37,562 nt of DNA from Gemmatimonadota bacterium. Lineage in GTDB: Bacteria > Gemmatimonadota > Gemmatimonadetes > Gemmatimonadales > GWC2-71-9. This document shows, piece by piece, positions 8,491 through 17,393 of the stretch. Location of the stretch: assembly GCA_025358055.1 (NCBI GenBank), contig JANYKV010000173.1, forward strand, positions 1 to 37,562, written 5' to 3'. Numbering within the stretch: the first letter of the stretch is position 1; every line of letters starts with the position of its first letter. The notes below the pieces were generated by a model. It was not told where the DNA came from and did no database searches. It was given only the letters and a program-made list of their open reading frames with translations. The translations under genes and the position numbers were made by a program.

Positions 8491-10187
8491 CCAGCAGTCT
8501 CCTTCACGACTTCTTCGAGGGTAGTGGTGCCACGCTCGATCTTCTTCAACCCGTCCATCCGAAGCGTAAGCATTCCCTCGGAAACGGCTTGGTCTTGCAT
8601 TTCAGCGACCGAGGCGCCCCGAAGGATCATTCGCCGCAACTCCGGTGAGAGGGTCATAACCTCGTATAACCCGGCCCGGCCCTTATATCCGGTCCCCACG
8701 CAGACTTCGCAACCAACACCCTTCATGAAGGGAATGGCCCTCACCTTCTCAAGATCCGTGCCGAGGGCGCGCAATTCGACGTCTTGATAGGTCGCCGGGG
8801 CCTTGCAACCACGGCAAATTCTGCGTACTAACCGCTGTGCTACCACGAGGTTGACCGCACTAGCGACGTTGAAGGCTTCGATGCCCATATCGATCATACG
8901 AGTGATGGTGCTCGGGGCGTCGTTGGTATGGAGAGTTGAGAGAACTAAGTGCCCTGTGAGAGCCGCTTTGATGGCTATGCTCCCGGTCTCCAGGTCACGA
9001 ATTTCGCCCACCATGATGACATTGGGGTCTTGCCGGAGGAACGCGCGGAGCGCCGCCGCGAAGGTCATCCCGATCTCACTCCGGACCGCAACCTGGTTGA
9101 TCCCAATGAGATTGTACTCGACCGGGTCTTCCGCGGTCATGATGTTGGTCTCGACCGTATTAATCCGCTGGAGGGCCGAATACAGCGTCGTCGTCTTGCC
9201 CGAGCCCGTTGGCCCGGTGACCAGGACCATCCCATAGGGATTGAGAATTGCCCGCATGAGGTCCGCTTCCGCTTTGGTCTCGAACCCGAACTTGGTGAGA
9301 TCGAGGGTCAAATTCCCCTTGTCCAAGATTCGGAGCACAATCTTTTCCCCGAAAAGGCACGGCAAGGTAGAGACCCGGAAATCAATCACCCGGTTCCCCA
9401 TTTTGAGCTTCAGGCGGCCGTCCTGGGGAATTCGCCGTTCGGCGATGTTGAGCTGGGCCAAGATCTTGATTCGTGAAATCAGGGCGGGCTTCATCTTGAG
9501 GGGCGGCTTCATGACCTCGATCAACGACCCATCAATCCGGTACCGCACGCGCATCTCGTGCTCGAACGACTCCACGTGAATGTCACTCGCGCCACGCTTG
9601 ACCGCGTCGGTCAGGATGCCGTTGATGAGCTTGACGACCGGCGCGTCATCGATCTGGGCCAGCGTCGCCGATTCTTCTTCATGTTCCTCCACCACCTCGA
9701 CATCATCCGCCAACCCCTCCATATCACGGAGGATATCCGCCAATTGATCGTCGGACGATTCGTAGTACTTGTCGATCATGGTGCGGAGAGTGAATTCGCC
9801 CGCAATGACTGGGAAGAGGTCGAAGCGCGTGATGAACTTGAGGTCCTGCAACAGCCCTTGATCGGTGGGGTCGGCCATCGCGACCGTGAGGGTCCGCCCC
9901 TCGCGCTTGAGGGGCAGCACCACGTTCTTCTTCGCGACGTCCGGAGGAATCAGCTTAATGATCTTGGGATCGACTTCGAAGCGCGACAGATCCACCGCCG
10001 GTAAGCGATACTGGCGGGCCAGCAGCTTTGTGATCTCGACCTCCTGAACCAGGCCGAGCTTCACCAACAAATACCCGAGCCGATGACCAGTGGATTTTTG
10101 CTCTGACAGAGCTTGCACCAGCTGTTCACGCGTGATCAGGTTTTCTTGGATCAGAATGTCGCCGAGCCGATCAACTGCTGTGGCCAT
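8487..10187 (-). CDS. pilB: Type IV pilus assembly ATPase PilB with MshEN domain
   Basis: Encodes 566 residues, the usual PilB length. Residues 7-30 and 36-59 are two tandem RLG...LxxxLxxQ motifs of 24 residues separated by five residues, the architecture of the c-di-GMP-binding MshEN domain. The ATPase core has Walker A GPTGSGKT at 325-332, the Walker B segment FLRQDPNVIMVGEIRD and the His box GHLVLSTLHTND. A zinc-binding tetracysteine pair CRGC...CEVC lies near the C-terminus, as in PilB/GspE. PilB powers pilus extension. It is first in the operon; a candidate TTGACA promoter lies about 80 bases upstream. The SD is weak. Confidence 0.96.
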   Translation of the reverse strand: MATAVDRLGDILIQENLITREQLVQALSEQKSTGHRLGYLLVKLGLVQEVEITKLLARQYRLPAVDLSRFEVDPKIIKLIPPDVAKKNVVLPLKREGRTLTVAMADPTDQGLLQDLKFITRFDLFPVIAGEFTLRTMIDKYYESSDDQLADILRDMEGLADDVEVVEEHEEESATLAQIDDAPVVKLINGILTDAVKRGASDIHVESFEHEMRVRYRIDGSLIEVMKPPLKMKPALISRIKILAQLNIAERRIPQDGRLKLKMGNRVIDFRVSTLPCLFGEKIVLRILDKGNLTLDLTKFGFETKAEADLMRAILNPYGMVLVTGPTGSGKTTTLYSALQRINTVETNIMTAEDPVEYNLIGINQVAVRSEIGMTFAAALRAFLRQDPNVIMVGEIRDLETGSIAIKAALTGHLVLSTLHTNDAPSTITRMIDMGIEAFNVASAVNLVVAQRLVRRICRGCKAPATYQDVELRALGTDLEKVRAIPFMKGVGCEVCVGTGYKGRAGLYEVMTLSPELRRMILRGASVAEMQDQAVSEGMLTLRMDGLKKIERGTTTLEEVVKETAG

Positions 10188-10242
10188 AGGGATCCGGAGT
10201 CCGGAAGGAAACCGCTGTTAAGATATTCAAAATCAATACGTT

Positions 10243-10270
10243 AAACTAGAATCTCACTCCTGGGTGTCAA
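10243..10270 (-). promoter_or_regulatory. Candidate sigma70-type promoter of pilB-pilT-pilC
   Basis: On the minus strand a perfect TTGACA (10265-10270) is followed after 16 bases by TAGTTT (10243-10248), inside an AT-rich patch (about 10205-10260) that stands out against the GC-rich surroundings. It sits between the comEA-like stop and the pilB start, giving a leader of about 50 bases. The -35 is perfect; the -10 matches three of six positions. Confidence 0.45.
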
Positions 10271-10284
10271 GCCGGTCCAAAAAC

Positions 10285-11049
10285 TCACCGAACCGAAACA
10301 TAGTCTCGAATTCGGTCAATCAGGACTGGATGAATTCCATACACCTTCACCAAGTCATTGACCGACGCGAATGGCCCGTGCCTATCGCGATATGCCACGA
10401 TCGCGGCGGCCCTTCCGGGGCCGATTCCGGGCAGCGCCACCAGCTCCGCGAGCGTTGCCGCATTGAGATCAATCGGGTTGAACGGCCCCGGACTTGAGAC
10501 CGGCAACCTCCGCAAAGCCCGTTTGCGATCCAAACGCAACGAGTCTTGGGAATTTCTGTACCGCTTTCGGTGGACGGGCGGCTTGGCCTGGCGGTGATGA
10601 GAAAACGGAGAACGATCGGGGGGAAGCACGATGGATTGGCTGAGGTGCTGCGGGAGACCGGTCGGACGGCTGAACGAGACCCACGGTTCGATGCGTTTCA
10701 AGGCGCCTTCCCCCACACCGGCAACCCGACCGACAGCCTCGAGACTGCCGAATGGACCATGGGCCATCCGATCCGCGACGATGGCCTGAGCGAGGGCGAG
10801 GCCGACCCTCGGTAGGCGGGATACCTCCTCGGCCGGTGCGGTGTCGAGATCGATATGTGCGCCAGCGGTGAGAGGACGATGGCCATGCACCGCAACGCGG
10901 CGTTGGGCCGCAGGTGATGCAGCTGGGAGGCTATCGAGGAGGACGACCCCACCGGGGGGTTCGTCGGACCGGAGCCAGAGGAGACGGGCAACGTGCCCGA
11001 CGATGGCGAGCCCGATGATGAGAAGAATGGCGTGGCGTTCACGGATCAT
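10285..11049 (-). CDS. ComEA-like protein with two helix-hairpin-helix modules
   Basis: Encodes 254 residues: an N-terminal membrane anchor (about 7-26), a first HhH module at about 65-124 (IDLDTAPAEEVSRLPRVG...VAGVGEGALKRIEPWV), a basic Arg/His-rich linker (about 130-188), and a second HhH module at about 192-252 (IDLNAATLAELVALPGIG...YGIHPVLIDRIRDYV). ComEA binds incoming double-stranded DNA in the periplasm during transformation and normally carries one such module; duplication is less usual. The second module is closer to consensus. The position directly upstream of the pilus motor operon on the same strand suits a DNA-uptake role, although proteins of this family also occur outside competence. 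Confidence 0.82.
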   Translation of the reverse strand: MIRERHAILLIIGLAIVGHVARLLWLRSDEPPGGVVLLDSLPAASPAAQRRVAVHGHRPLTAGAHIDLDTAPAEEVSRLPRVGLALAQAIVADRMAHGPFGSLEAVGRVAGVGEGALKRIEPWVSFSRPTGLPQHLSQSIVLPPDRSPFSHHRQAKPPVHRKRYRNSQDSLRLDRKRALRRLPVSSPGPFNPIDLNAATLAELVALPGIGPGRAAAIVAYRDRHGPFASVNDLVKVYGIHPVLIDRIRDYVSVR

Positions 11050-11118
11050 GTTCGACGGTACCGCAGAGCGACCGCCGGAGGATAACCGAAATACCGCGTC
11101 TACACCCCAAAAGGCGCG

Positions 11119-12024
11119 CTATTTCCCCTTTTTTCGCACGATTGCCATCGCGACGTCCCCGACGATCTGGAGACTCGCCGCACTGACTTTATCCGGAGTG
11201 TCTTCGGGGGTGTGCCAATAGGGATAGTCGAAGTCCACCACATCAATGGCCCGGATGCCCACTTGTTGCAGCGTCAGATGGTCATCGATCAGCGTGTGCT
11301 TCCCGGAGTCGATGAACGTGCCGCTGTGTCCGATTGACGCCGCGGTTTTCCAAACTAGTGCGACGACGTCCGGAGCTCCCGTCAGTGAGTTGTTCTCCTG
11401 GTAGATCTTCAGACCCTTGCTTCCGACCATATCAAACAGCACCGCGAAGCGCGGTTTGGGGCCGGACGGCGGATGGGACGCGTAGTATCGTGTACCCATC
11501 AGCACGTCGACCGTGTCCGCGAAGACTCCGTAGTCCTCGCCATCGTCGAAGAGGAGATCGACGCCAAGATCAGCCGGTGGTGGCGACTTCTTGAGGGCCG
11601 CCGCCACGCCGAGAAGGATGGCTACCCCCGACCCGCCGTCATTCGCGCCAGGAACGGCGGCTGAGGAATCCTTACTCGTGGGCCCATCGGAAATGGGTCG
11701 GGTATCCCAGTGCGCCAGGAAGAGAATCCGGTCGGTTGCGGCCAGGTTGAAGCGGGCCACGTAGTTGCGAAGGTCGAGGATATTCCCCTTTTCATCCTTG
11801 TGACTCCATGCTTGGACCACCAGGGTGTCCGCACGGGTGCGAAGGAGACTGTCCAGCCATTGCGCCATGCGATCGTGTCCCGCAGTTCCATCGATGCGGG
11901 GGCCAAAGGCAACTTGGGTGCGCACTGCCGCCAGGGCCGCCTCCCCGTCGAATTCGCGGGGCGGGACCGAATCCTGACAACCGAAAAGGCTCAGCAGGGT
12001 GGTAGGTATGGTCATCCAACGCAT
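11119..12024 (-). CDS. M28 family zinc peptidase / glutaminyl cyclase-like lipoprotein
   Basis: Encodes about 301 residues. The hydrophobic N-terminus ends in LLSLFGC, a lipobox-like site, so export and lipid anchoring are likely. Metal and catalytic residues of the M28 fold can be read in order: AHWDTRP (His), PGANDGGSG (Asp), DDGEDYG (Glu and Asp), the FDMVG segment, and DYPYWHTPEDT (His). This pattern also matches bacterial and animal-type glutaminyl-peptide cyclotransferases, so the reaction may be aminopeptidase or N-terminal pyroglutamate formation. ATG 12024 is chosen because GGAG lies five bases before it; a GTG at 12042 would add six residues. It lies 69 bases upstream of the comEA-like gene and diverges from lptF. 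Confidence 0.86.
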   Translation of the reverse strand: MRWMTIPTTLLSLFGCQDSVPPREFDGEAALAAVRTQVAFGPRIDGTAGHDRMAQWLDSLLRTRADTLVVQAWSHKDEKGNILDLRNYVARFNLAATDRILFLAHWDTRPISDGPTSKDSSAAVPGANDGGSGVAILLGVAAALKKSPPPADLGVDLLFDDGEDYGVFADTVDVLMGTRYYASHPPSGPKPRFAVLFDMVGSKGLKIYQENNSLTGAPDVVALVWKTAASIGHSGTFIDSGKHTLIDDHLTLQQVGIRAIDVVDFDYPYWHTPEDTPDKVSAASLQIVGDVAMAIVRKKGK

Positions 12025-12102
12025 TGCTGCTCCGAGGATCACGAGACAATGGTGAGAATAAGGGAGTCTCGAAAGGGCGGAAAGTGTACCGATCCACCTC
12101 CC

Positions 12103-12135
12103 GCCTTACCGCCCCGCGGCCTTACCGCCTAGTTT
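12103..12135 (+). promoter_or_regulatory. Tandem 11-bp repeat and candidate leaderless promoter before lptF
   Basis: GCCTTACCGCC occurs twice in direct orientation (12103-12113 and 12119-12129), 16 bases apart. It is followed at once by TAGTTT (12130-12135), a TANNNT-type -10, and six bases later by the lptF ATG. lptF has no SD, so transcription may begin at or near the start codon. The first repeat contains TTACCG, a weak -35 at 18 bases from the -10. A regulator-binding role for the repeats is inference. Confidence 0.35.
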
Positions 12136-12141
12136 TCTGTC

Positions 12142-13719
12142 ATGCGGCTTCTCAGTCGGTACCTTCTGCGGGAACTCACGGCGCCGTTTCTGTTCAGCGT
12201 GGTGGCCCTGACGGCGATTCTCATGCTAAACCAGATCGCCAAGCGGCTGGGCGACCTGGTCGGCAAGGGACTCACATGGCAGGTCATCGGAGAGGTGTTG
12301 GGGCTATCCCTGCCTTTCATCATCGCGCTGACTCTACCGATGGCGGTCCTCGTAGCCGTGCTCTACACCTTCAGCCACCTCGCGGCGGACAACGAGATCA
12401 CGGCGATGCGAGCAAGCGGCATCAGCGTAGGCCAACTGCTCCGCCCCGTCCTGATCGCGGGGGCGATGGTCGCGATAGTGAATTTCTTCTTCATCGACCA
12501 GGTCCTCCCCCGCAGCAACGCGCGCCTTAAGAATCTGCAGTCCGACATCGGCCGCAAGAAGCCGACGTTCAAGCTCGAGGAGCAGGCGATCAACGACCTG
12601 CCGCCCTCACTGTACTTTCTCCGGGCAAGCCGGATCGAAACGTTGAGCGGACGGCTTCGCGATGTCACCATCTACGACCTGGGACTGGCGGATGCCCGTC
12701 GGGTCATTTACGCGGATAGCGGTGTCATGGCGTTCGAGACGGGCCATCCCGACCTCCAGATGCTTCTGTATACCGGGAGAGTACACGAATACAAGAACAG
12801 CGAACCCGGCAGCGTGCACGTAACCACCTTTGTCACCAACACGATTCGGGTCAAAGACATCCGGGATGTCTTTCAGAAATCGAGCGACCTGGATCGTGGC
12901 GACCGCGAAATGAGCACCTGCGAAATGTTGGATCAGGTGGACTTAAATCGACGCGGTTTTCGCACTGCCCTGGCCACCCGCGAACGGCTGACCCAGAACG
13001 ATCTTCATGCGATGATCCATCTGCAGGATCTTCCCACACCGACAGCCGATACGAGCAGGATTCACCGTTGCGGGGCCTGGCGGCGGATCGATGAGTATTT
13101 CGGACGGCTCCTCTTGCCGGCGGCGGCGCATGCCGAGGCCCCACCAGTCGGGCGCCCTCAACAGCCGGCTCGCCCCACCAGTCCGCTGGTGGCCGGGCCT
13201 CTCTCGAAGGGCCTGCAACCGGTGAGGCAGATTCCGGCGGTCAGTCCCCAAACAAGGCCCGCGGGACCCATCGCCGGGCAACAGTCGACCCCGATCATTT
13301 TGTCGACGGTGTCCGACGTAGCTATTGCCCGAAACGACTATTACAGCGACCTCACCTCGGTCTTCCGCTACTCCGTCGAGATCCATAAGAAGTTCTCCAT
13401 CGCGGTGAGCTGTTTGAATTTCGTCATCATCGGCATGGCGCTCGCTCTCCGATTCCCCCGCGGTGGTATGGGGCTCGTGATCGGGGCCAGCCTCAGCATC
13501 TTCATGATTTACTACGTCGGGCTCACCGCGGGAGAAAGCCTGGCCAAGCGCGGCCTCCTCGATCCGGCCATCGCGATGTGGGTGTCGAACGTGATCATCG
13601 GAATCGTTGGGCTCTGGGGAGTCTGGCTGGTGAGCCGAGAGTCCGGCTCGACCAGGGGCGGCGACCTTTCCGACCTCCTCGAAACCCTCTTTGGGTGGGT
13701 TCGGCGGAGGTCAGCATGA
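12142..13719 (+). CDS. lptF: LPS export permease LptF (YjgP/YjgQ family) with long linker
   Basis: The N-terminus MRLLSRYLLRELTAPFLFSV is the standard start of the LptF/LptG family and fixes the start although no SD is visible. Three N-terminal membrane segments, a periplasmic beta-jellyroll-like region (about 110-240) and three C-terminal membrane segments (from about 417) are present. With LptG and the ATPase LptB it extracts lipopolysaccharide from the inner membrane. At 525 residues it is about 150 longer than usual: residues about 244-415 hold an extra segment that includes a Pro-rich stretch (about 330-382). The stop overlaps the start of lptG in ATGA, so the pair is translationally coupled. 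The order and pairing support LptF over LptG. Confidence 0.88.
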   Translation: MRLLSRYLLRELTAPFLFSVVALTAILMLNQIAKRLGDLVGKGLTWQVIGEVLGLSLPFIIALTLPMAVLVAVLYTFSHLAADNEITAMRASGISVGQLLRPVLIAGAMVAIVNFFFIDQVLPRSNARLKNLQSDIGRKKPTFKLEEQAINDLPPSLYFLRASRIETLSGRLRDVTIYDLGLADARRVIYADSGVMAFETGHPDLQMLLYTGRVHEYKNSEPGSVHVTTFVTNTIRVKDIRDVFQKSSDLDRGDREMSTCEMLDQVDLNRRGFRTALATRERLTQNDLHAMIHLQDLPTPTADTSRIHRCGAWRRIDEYFGRLLLPAAAHAEAPPVGRPQQPARPTSPLVAGPLSKGLQPVRQIPAVSPQTRPAGPIAGQQSTPIILSTVSDVAIARNDYYSDLTSVFRYSVEIHKKFSIAVSCLNFVIIGMALALRFPRGGMGLVIGASLSIFMIYYVGLTAGESLAKRGLLDPAIAMWVSNVIIGIVGLWGVWLVSRESGSTRGGDLSDLLETLFGWVRRRSA

Positions 13720-14801
13720 TCGGAGTCCGTCTCCTCAGCCGATACGTATGGTGGCAGTGGGTCCGAATCTTCACCCTGACCGCCCTCGGCTTCCCGCTGG
13801 TGAACCTCTTGATCCAGCTCACCGATACGCTCAACCGGCTGTTGGATCGGAACTTGAGCGCATCGACCATCGCGCTCAGTTCGCTCTATTCACTGCCAGA
13901 TGGCATTGCCCAGATGATGCCGGCGGCGGCGCTTTTTGCGACGGTGTTCACCATTGGACCGTTGAACCGGAACTCAGAGCTCACCGCAGCCAAGGCGAGT
14001 GGGGTGAGCTTTCATCGGATCGCGCTCCCGATCATCTTCGCCGCAGCCCTCGCATCGGGTCTCAGCTTTTGGATCGGACAGGTGGCCACCCGCGCTTCCG
14101 CGAAAGAACTCGAACTCAAGAAGGAAAAGCAGGCCAGTAGCGCGCTGGACCGCGCCAACTTCGTGTACCGCGCAAATGGCGGCTGGGTCTTCAGCATCCG
14201 GCATCTGGACATCCGGAAGCGCCTCCTGGACCATCTCCTGTTCGAACGTCCCGGACGGACCCAGACGAATCCTTCGCTTTCGGTCGTGGCGGATAGCGCC
14301 AGTTACTCCGACAAGCTCCATGCTTGGACCTTGTGGAATGGTTCGAGCCATATCCTCTCGGATTCCACCCATCCTATGACATTCGAGTTCGCAAGCCTCC
14401 GGCTCAGAGCCATGAACCAAACCCCGCATGAGCTCCTGATCGAGCCCAAACAGCCCAAGGAGATGGACTATTGGGAGCTTGGGGAATACATCGAGTCGCT
14501 CAATCGTTCGGGGAACGACACCAAGAAACTGATGGTGGAGCGAGCGATCAAGATTTCCCTTCCGGTCACCTGCCTCGTGATCGCACTCTTCGGGGCGCCT
14601 CTAGCGGTCACAGCGCCGCGGGCCGGTGCCGCCATCGGCGTCGCCATCAGCCTCGGCACAACCGTGACCTTTTTGTTGTTTATCGAATTGGCAAAAGCAG
14701 TGGGAGCCAGCGGAATCATGAGCCCGGTGCTCGCGGGATGGCTTCCGAATTTCATCTTCCTCGCCTGGGGAGTGATTCTGCTCTGGCGGGTGCGGACCTA
14801 G
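13716..14801 (+). CDS. lptG: LPS export permease LptG
   Basis: Encodes 361 residues, the normal family length. ATG 13716 is chosen over earlier in-frame codons because it overlaps the lptF stop (ATGA), has GGAGG eight bases upstream, and gives the expected N-terminus IGVRLLSRYVWWQWVRIF. Membrane segments are at about 12-35, 60-85 and 100-120 and three near the C-terminus (about 270-355), with a periplasmic domain between. It forms the transmembrane half of the LptB2FG complex together with LptF. The C-terminal core motif PLAVTAPRAGAAIGVAISLG is typical. The gene converges with the amino-acid permease, with 48 bases between the stops and no clear terminator. Confidence 0.88.
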   Translation: MIGVRLLSRYVWWQWVRIFTLTALGFPLVNLLIQLTDTLNRLLDRNLSASTIALSSLYSLPDGIAQMMPAAALFATVFTIGPLNRNSELTAAKASGVSFHRIALPIIFAAALASGLSFWIGQVATRASAKELELKKEKQASSALDRANFVYRANGGWVFSIRHLDIRKRLLDHLLFERPGRTQTNPSLSVVADSASYSDKLHAWTLWNGSSHILSDSTHPMTFEFASLRLRAMNQTPHELLIEPKQPKEMDYWELGEYIESLNRSGNDTKKLMVERAIKISLPVTCLVIALFGAPLAVTAPRAGAAIGVAISLGTTVTFLLFIELAKAVGASGIMSPVLAGWLPNFIFLAWGVILLWRVRT

Positions 14802-14849
14802 GCTGGCATCCTTCCGGGCCGGCAAGGGCTCGGTCGACGACCTGATTCG

Positions 14850-16196
14850 CTACGTGGCGCCCGCCGGCACGGCCCGGCGTTTCCAGAGGAAGTACAGCGG
14901 CACCCCAATCAGAATGATCCCAAACGTGATACCGGTGTTGACCGGATCAGTCACCAAAGCATTCACCACCATACCGATGGAAGCCAAAAGGAATAGAATC
15001 GGCACGACCGGGTAGCCCCACGTCCGATAGGGGCGGGGCAGATCGGGACGAGTGCGTCGCAGAACGAACACCGCCGCGACCGCCAGTGCGTAAAAGGGCC
15101 AGATTCCGAGAATGAATTTATCCGCCAGCTGTTGAAAATCGTTCAAAAGGACGTACACGACACCCAAACCCGTCGCCAGCCAAATGGCGGCGGAAGGACT
15201 TTGAAAGCGGGGCGACACTCGGGCGATGGTGCGAAAGAACAGGCCCCGATCGGCCATGGCAAAAAAGATCCGCGGTCCGGTCATCATCGAACCGTTGAGG
15301 GTGCCGAAGCAGGCGAGCATCACCATCGCGGCGACCACCTTGCCTCCGGCCGCACCGAGCATCGGAATATGCTCCGCCGCGGTCGAAGCGATCAACTTCG
15401 ATGTCGCCATTTCGGGTAGCGGCACGAGATACACGTACGCGACGTTCAGGAACAAGTACACGACGACAATGGCACCCGTGCCCAAGATGAGAGCGAGCGG
15501 AAGCGTCCGAGCCGGGTTCTTGACCTCGCCTCCCATGAAGGAGAGGTCGGCCCACCCGTCATACGTCCACATGATAGAGATCAACGCGGTACTGAGAAGC
15601 GAAAGGTTGAGACCGTTGGGCCAGGTCGGGGTGAAGTGGGTAGCGCTGCCCTCCCCCGCGCTGAACGCGAGCACCACCAGCCCCACCAAAGCGGAGTACT
15701 TCGCCACGGTGATGAGGTTCATCGCGGCCGACGCGAAACGGACGCCGACATAGTTGAGTGTCCCCACGAACAGGATGGCCACCGCGGCGACGATCCGGAC
15801 GGCCATCGGCGAGAGGTGGGTGAACCGACCGAGGTATTCGGCGAAAATCGTCGCCACGGCGCCAAGGGCCGACGCACGCACGACCGACAACTCGGACCAG
15901 CCGAACAAGAACGCCGGCAGTGGCCCGAACCCTTCCAGAATGTAGGTAAACACTCCGCCGGAGCGGGGCATGGCCGCGGCCAGCTCGGCATACGTGAGCG
16001 CCCCAAAGAGGGAAATGACGCCGCCCAGGACCCAGGCGAGGAGCACCGGTCCGGGATCGTGGAGCTTTGCCGCAACGCCCGCTGGAACCCGAAAGATTCC
16101 GCTTCCGATCGTGGAACCCACAAGCACGGCGGTAGCGGCCGCGAGACCGAGGTGGCGCGGAAGGCGTTCTCCCCATTCGTCCCGATCGGTGGACAT
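14850..16196 (-). CDS. APC family amino acid permease
   Basis: Encodes 448 residues with about twelve membrane segments. The first segment has the family signature GSTIGSGIFRVPAGVA, the unwound-helix substrate and sodium or proton site of APC transporters. SIMWTYDGWADLSFMGGEVKNPARTLP is the conserved TM6-loop region of the LAT-like branch. The C-terminus is short (KRRAVPAGAT). It probably imports or exchanges neutral amino acids across the inner membrane; the substrate cannot be read from the sequence. An SD-like AAGGAG lies nine bases before the ATG. It is monocistronic and divergent from the heme O synthase gene. Confidence 0.9.
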   Translation of the reverse strand: MSTDRDEWGERLPRHLGLAAATAVLVGSTIGSGIFRVPAGVAAKLHDPGPVLLAWVLGGVISLFGALTYAELAAAMPRSGGVFTYILEGFGPLPAFLFGWSELSVVRASALGAVATIFAEYLGRFTHLSPMAVRIVAAVAILFVGTLNYVGVRFASAAMNLITVAKYSALVGLVVLAFSAGEGSATHFTPTWPNGLNLSLLSTALISIMWTYDGWADLSFMGGEVKNPARTLPLALILGTGAIVVVYLFLNVAYVYLVPLPEMATSKLIASTAAEHIPMLGAAGGKVVAAMVMLACFGTLNGSMMTGPRIFFAMADRGLFFRTIARVSPRFQSPSAAIWLATGLGVVYVLLNDFQQLADKFILGIWPFYALAVAAVFVLRRTRPDLPRPYRTWGYPVVPILFLLASIGMVVNALVTDPVNTGITFGIILIGVPLYFLWKRRAVPAGAT

Positions 16197-16427
16197 GCGG
16201 TCCGGCTCCTTGAGTCTTGGGCGTCAGCGCCGACGGCGGGAGGTCGAAGTGCAGAGCTGTACTGAATAGTCGTCGCGCGATTCTCATCTTGACAAGGGGT
16301 CGGCCTGGTCGGTCTATTTCCCCCGGCTCCCTGCTCCACGAACCGCACGCCGCATTCTCGAATGCGGAGTGAAGCAATCGGCGCCGTCGATCGTCAAAAC
16401 AGTGATCATGCACCCGCTTGGAGTCCT

Positions 16428-17393
16428 GTGACCAGCCAGCCGTCAACCTCGCTTTGGACCGATCTCGTTACTCTCACAAAGCCGCGGATCATCTCGCTGC
16501 TTCTCGTCACGACGGTCGCTCCAATGTTTCTGACCGATCGGGGAATGCCCTCCCTCGCCCAAATCGGGTGGGTGGTCCTCGCAGGGTATTGTATGGCGGG
16601 TGGGGCGAACGCGATCAATATGTGGTTCGATCGCGACATCGACCTCAAGATGACCCGCACCAAACTACGTCCCATTCCTTCCGGACGAATCCCGCCCAAC
16701 GCCGGGCTTCTGTTTGGCCTGACGCTCGGCGCGGTAGCGTTCACAATGTTCTGGCGATTCGTCAACCCGCTGAGCGCTTGGCTCGCGCTCGCCGGCCTCC
16801 TGTTCTATGTGTTGGTCTACACCATGTGGCTCAAGCGGTCGAGCCCGCAAAACATTGTCATCGGGGGGGCGGCGGGAGCCTTTCCGCCGTTGGTCGGATG
16901 GGCCGCGATGACGGGGCATATCGACATGGCGGCCATCTATCTGTTCGCGATCATTTTCTACTGGACCCCGCCACACTTCTGGGCGCTGGCGCTCATGAAA
17001 CGCGGCGAATATGAAAAGGCCGGAATCCCGATGATGCCGGTCGTAAAGGGAGACCACCAAACCAAGCTTCAGATGCTTGCATACACCATCATGCTCCTCC
17101 CGATCACGGTATTCCCCTTTCTCGCCGGAACGCAAGGGACATTCTACGCCGTGGTTGCGGTCCTGTTAGGTGGCCGGCTTCTCTGGTATTGCGTCCGAGT
17201 CCTGAAGGAATCATCGGGAAGTGGACTGCCGTGGAAGATGTACCGCTATTCGTTGCTGTATCTCGCTCTGCTTTTCACCGCGATGGGAGTGGATCGGGTA
17301 ATCCCCTTTGGACATGCCGCCCCCCAGCCCTCGCTGCTGATTCTTTCCCGAACCGACGCCGTCGATGGGAGTTCCGCCCATCACGGGCACTGA
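16428..17393 (+). CDS. ctaB: Heme O synthase (protoheme IX farnesyltransferase) CtaB
   Basis: Encodes a UbiA-superfamily prenyltransferase that adds farnesyl to heme B to give heme O for cytochrome oxidases. The aspartate-rich motif NMWFDRDIDLKMTRTKLRP and the second conserved region WLKRSSPQNIVIGGAAGAFP are present, with about eight to nine membrane segments. GTG 16428 is preferred because GGAG lies four bases before it and it gives 321 residues, the usual length; ATG 16362 is in frame and would add 22 residues without homology-like character. No ctaA or oxidase genes are nearby. The last 29 bases overlap the start of the ABC exporter gene in another frame, which suggests co-transcription. 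Confidence 0.93.
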   Translation: MTSQPSTSLWTDLVTLTKPRIISLLLVTTVAPMFLTDRGMPSLAQIGWVVLAGYCMAGGANAINMWFDRDIDLKMTRTKLRPIPSGRIPPNAGLLFGLTLGAVAFTMFWRFVNPLSAWLALAGLLFYVLVYTMWLKRSSPQNIVIGGAAGAFPPLVGWAAMTGHIDMAAIYLFAIIFYWTPPHFWALALMKRGEYEKAGIPMMPVVKGDHQTKLQMLAYTIMLLPITVFPFLAGTQGTFYAVVAVLLGGRLLWYCVRVLKESSGSGLPWKMYRYSLLYLALLFTAMGVDRVIPFGHAAPQPSLLILSRTDAVDGSSAHHGH

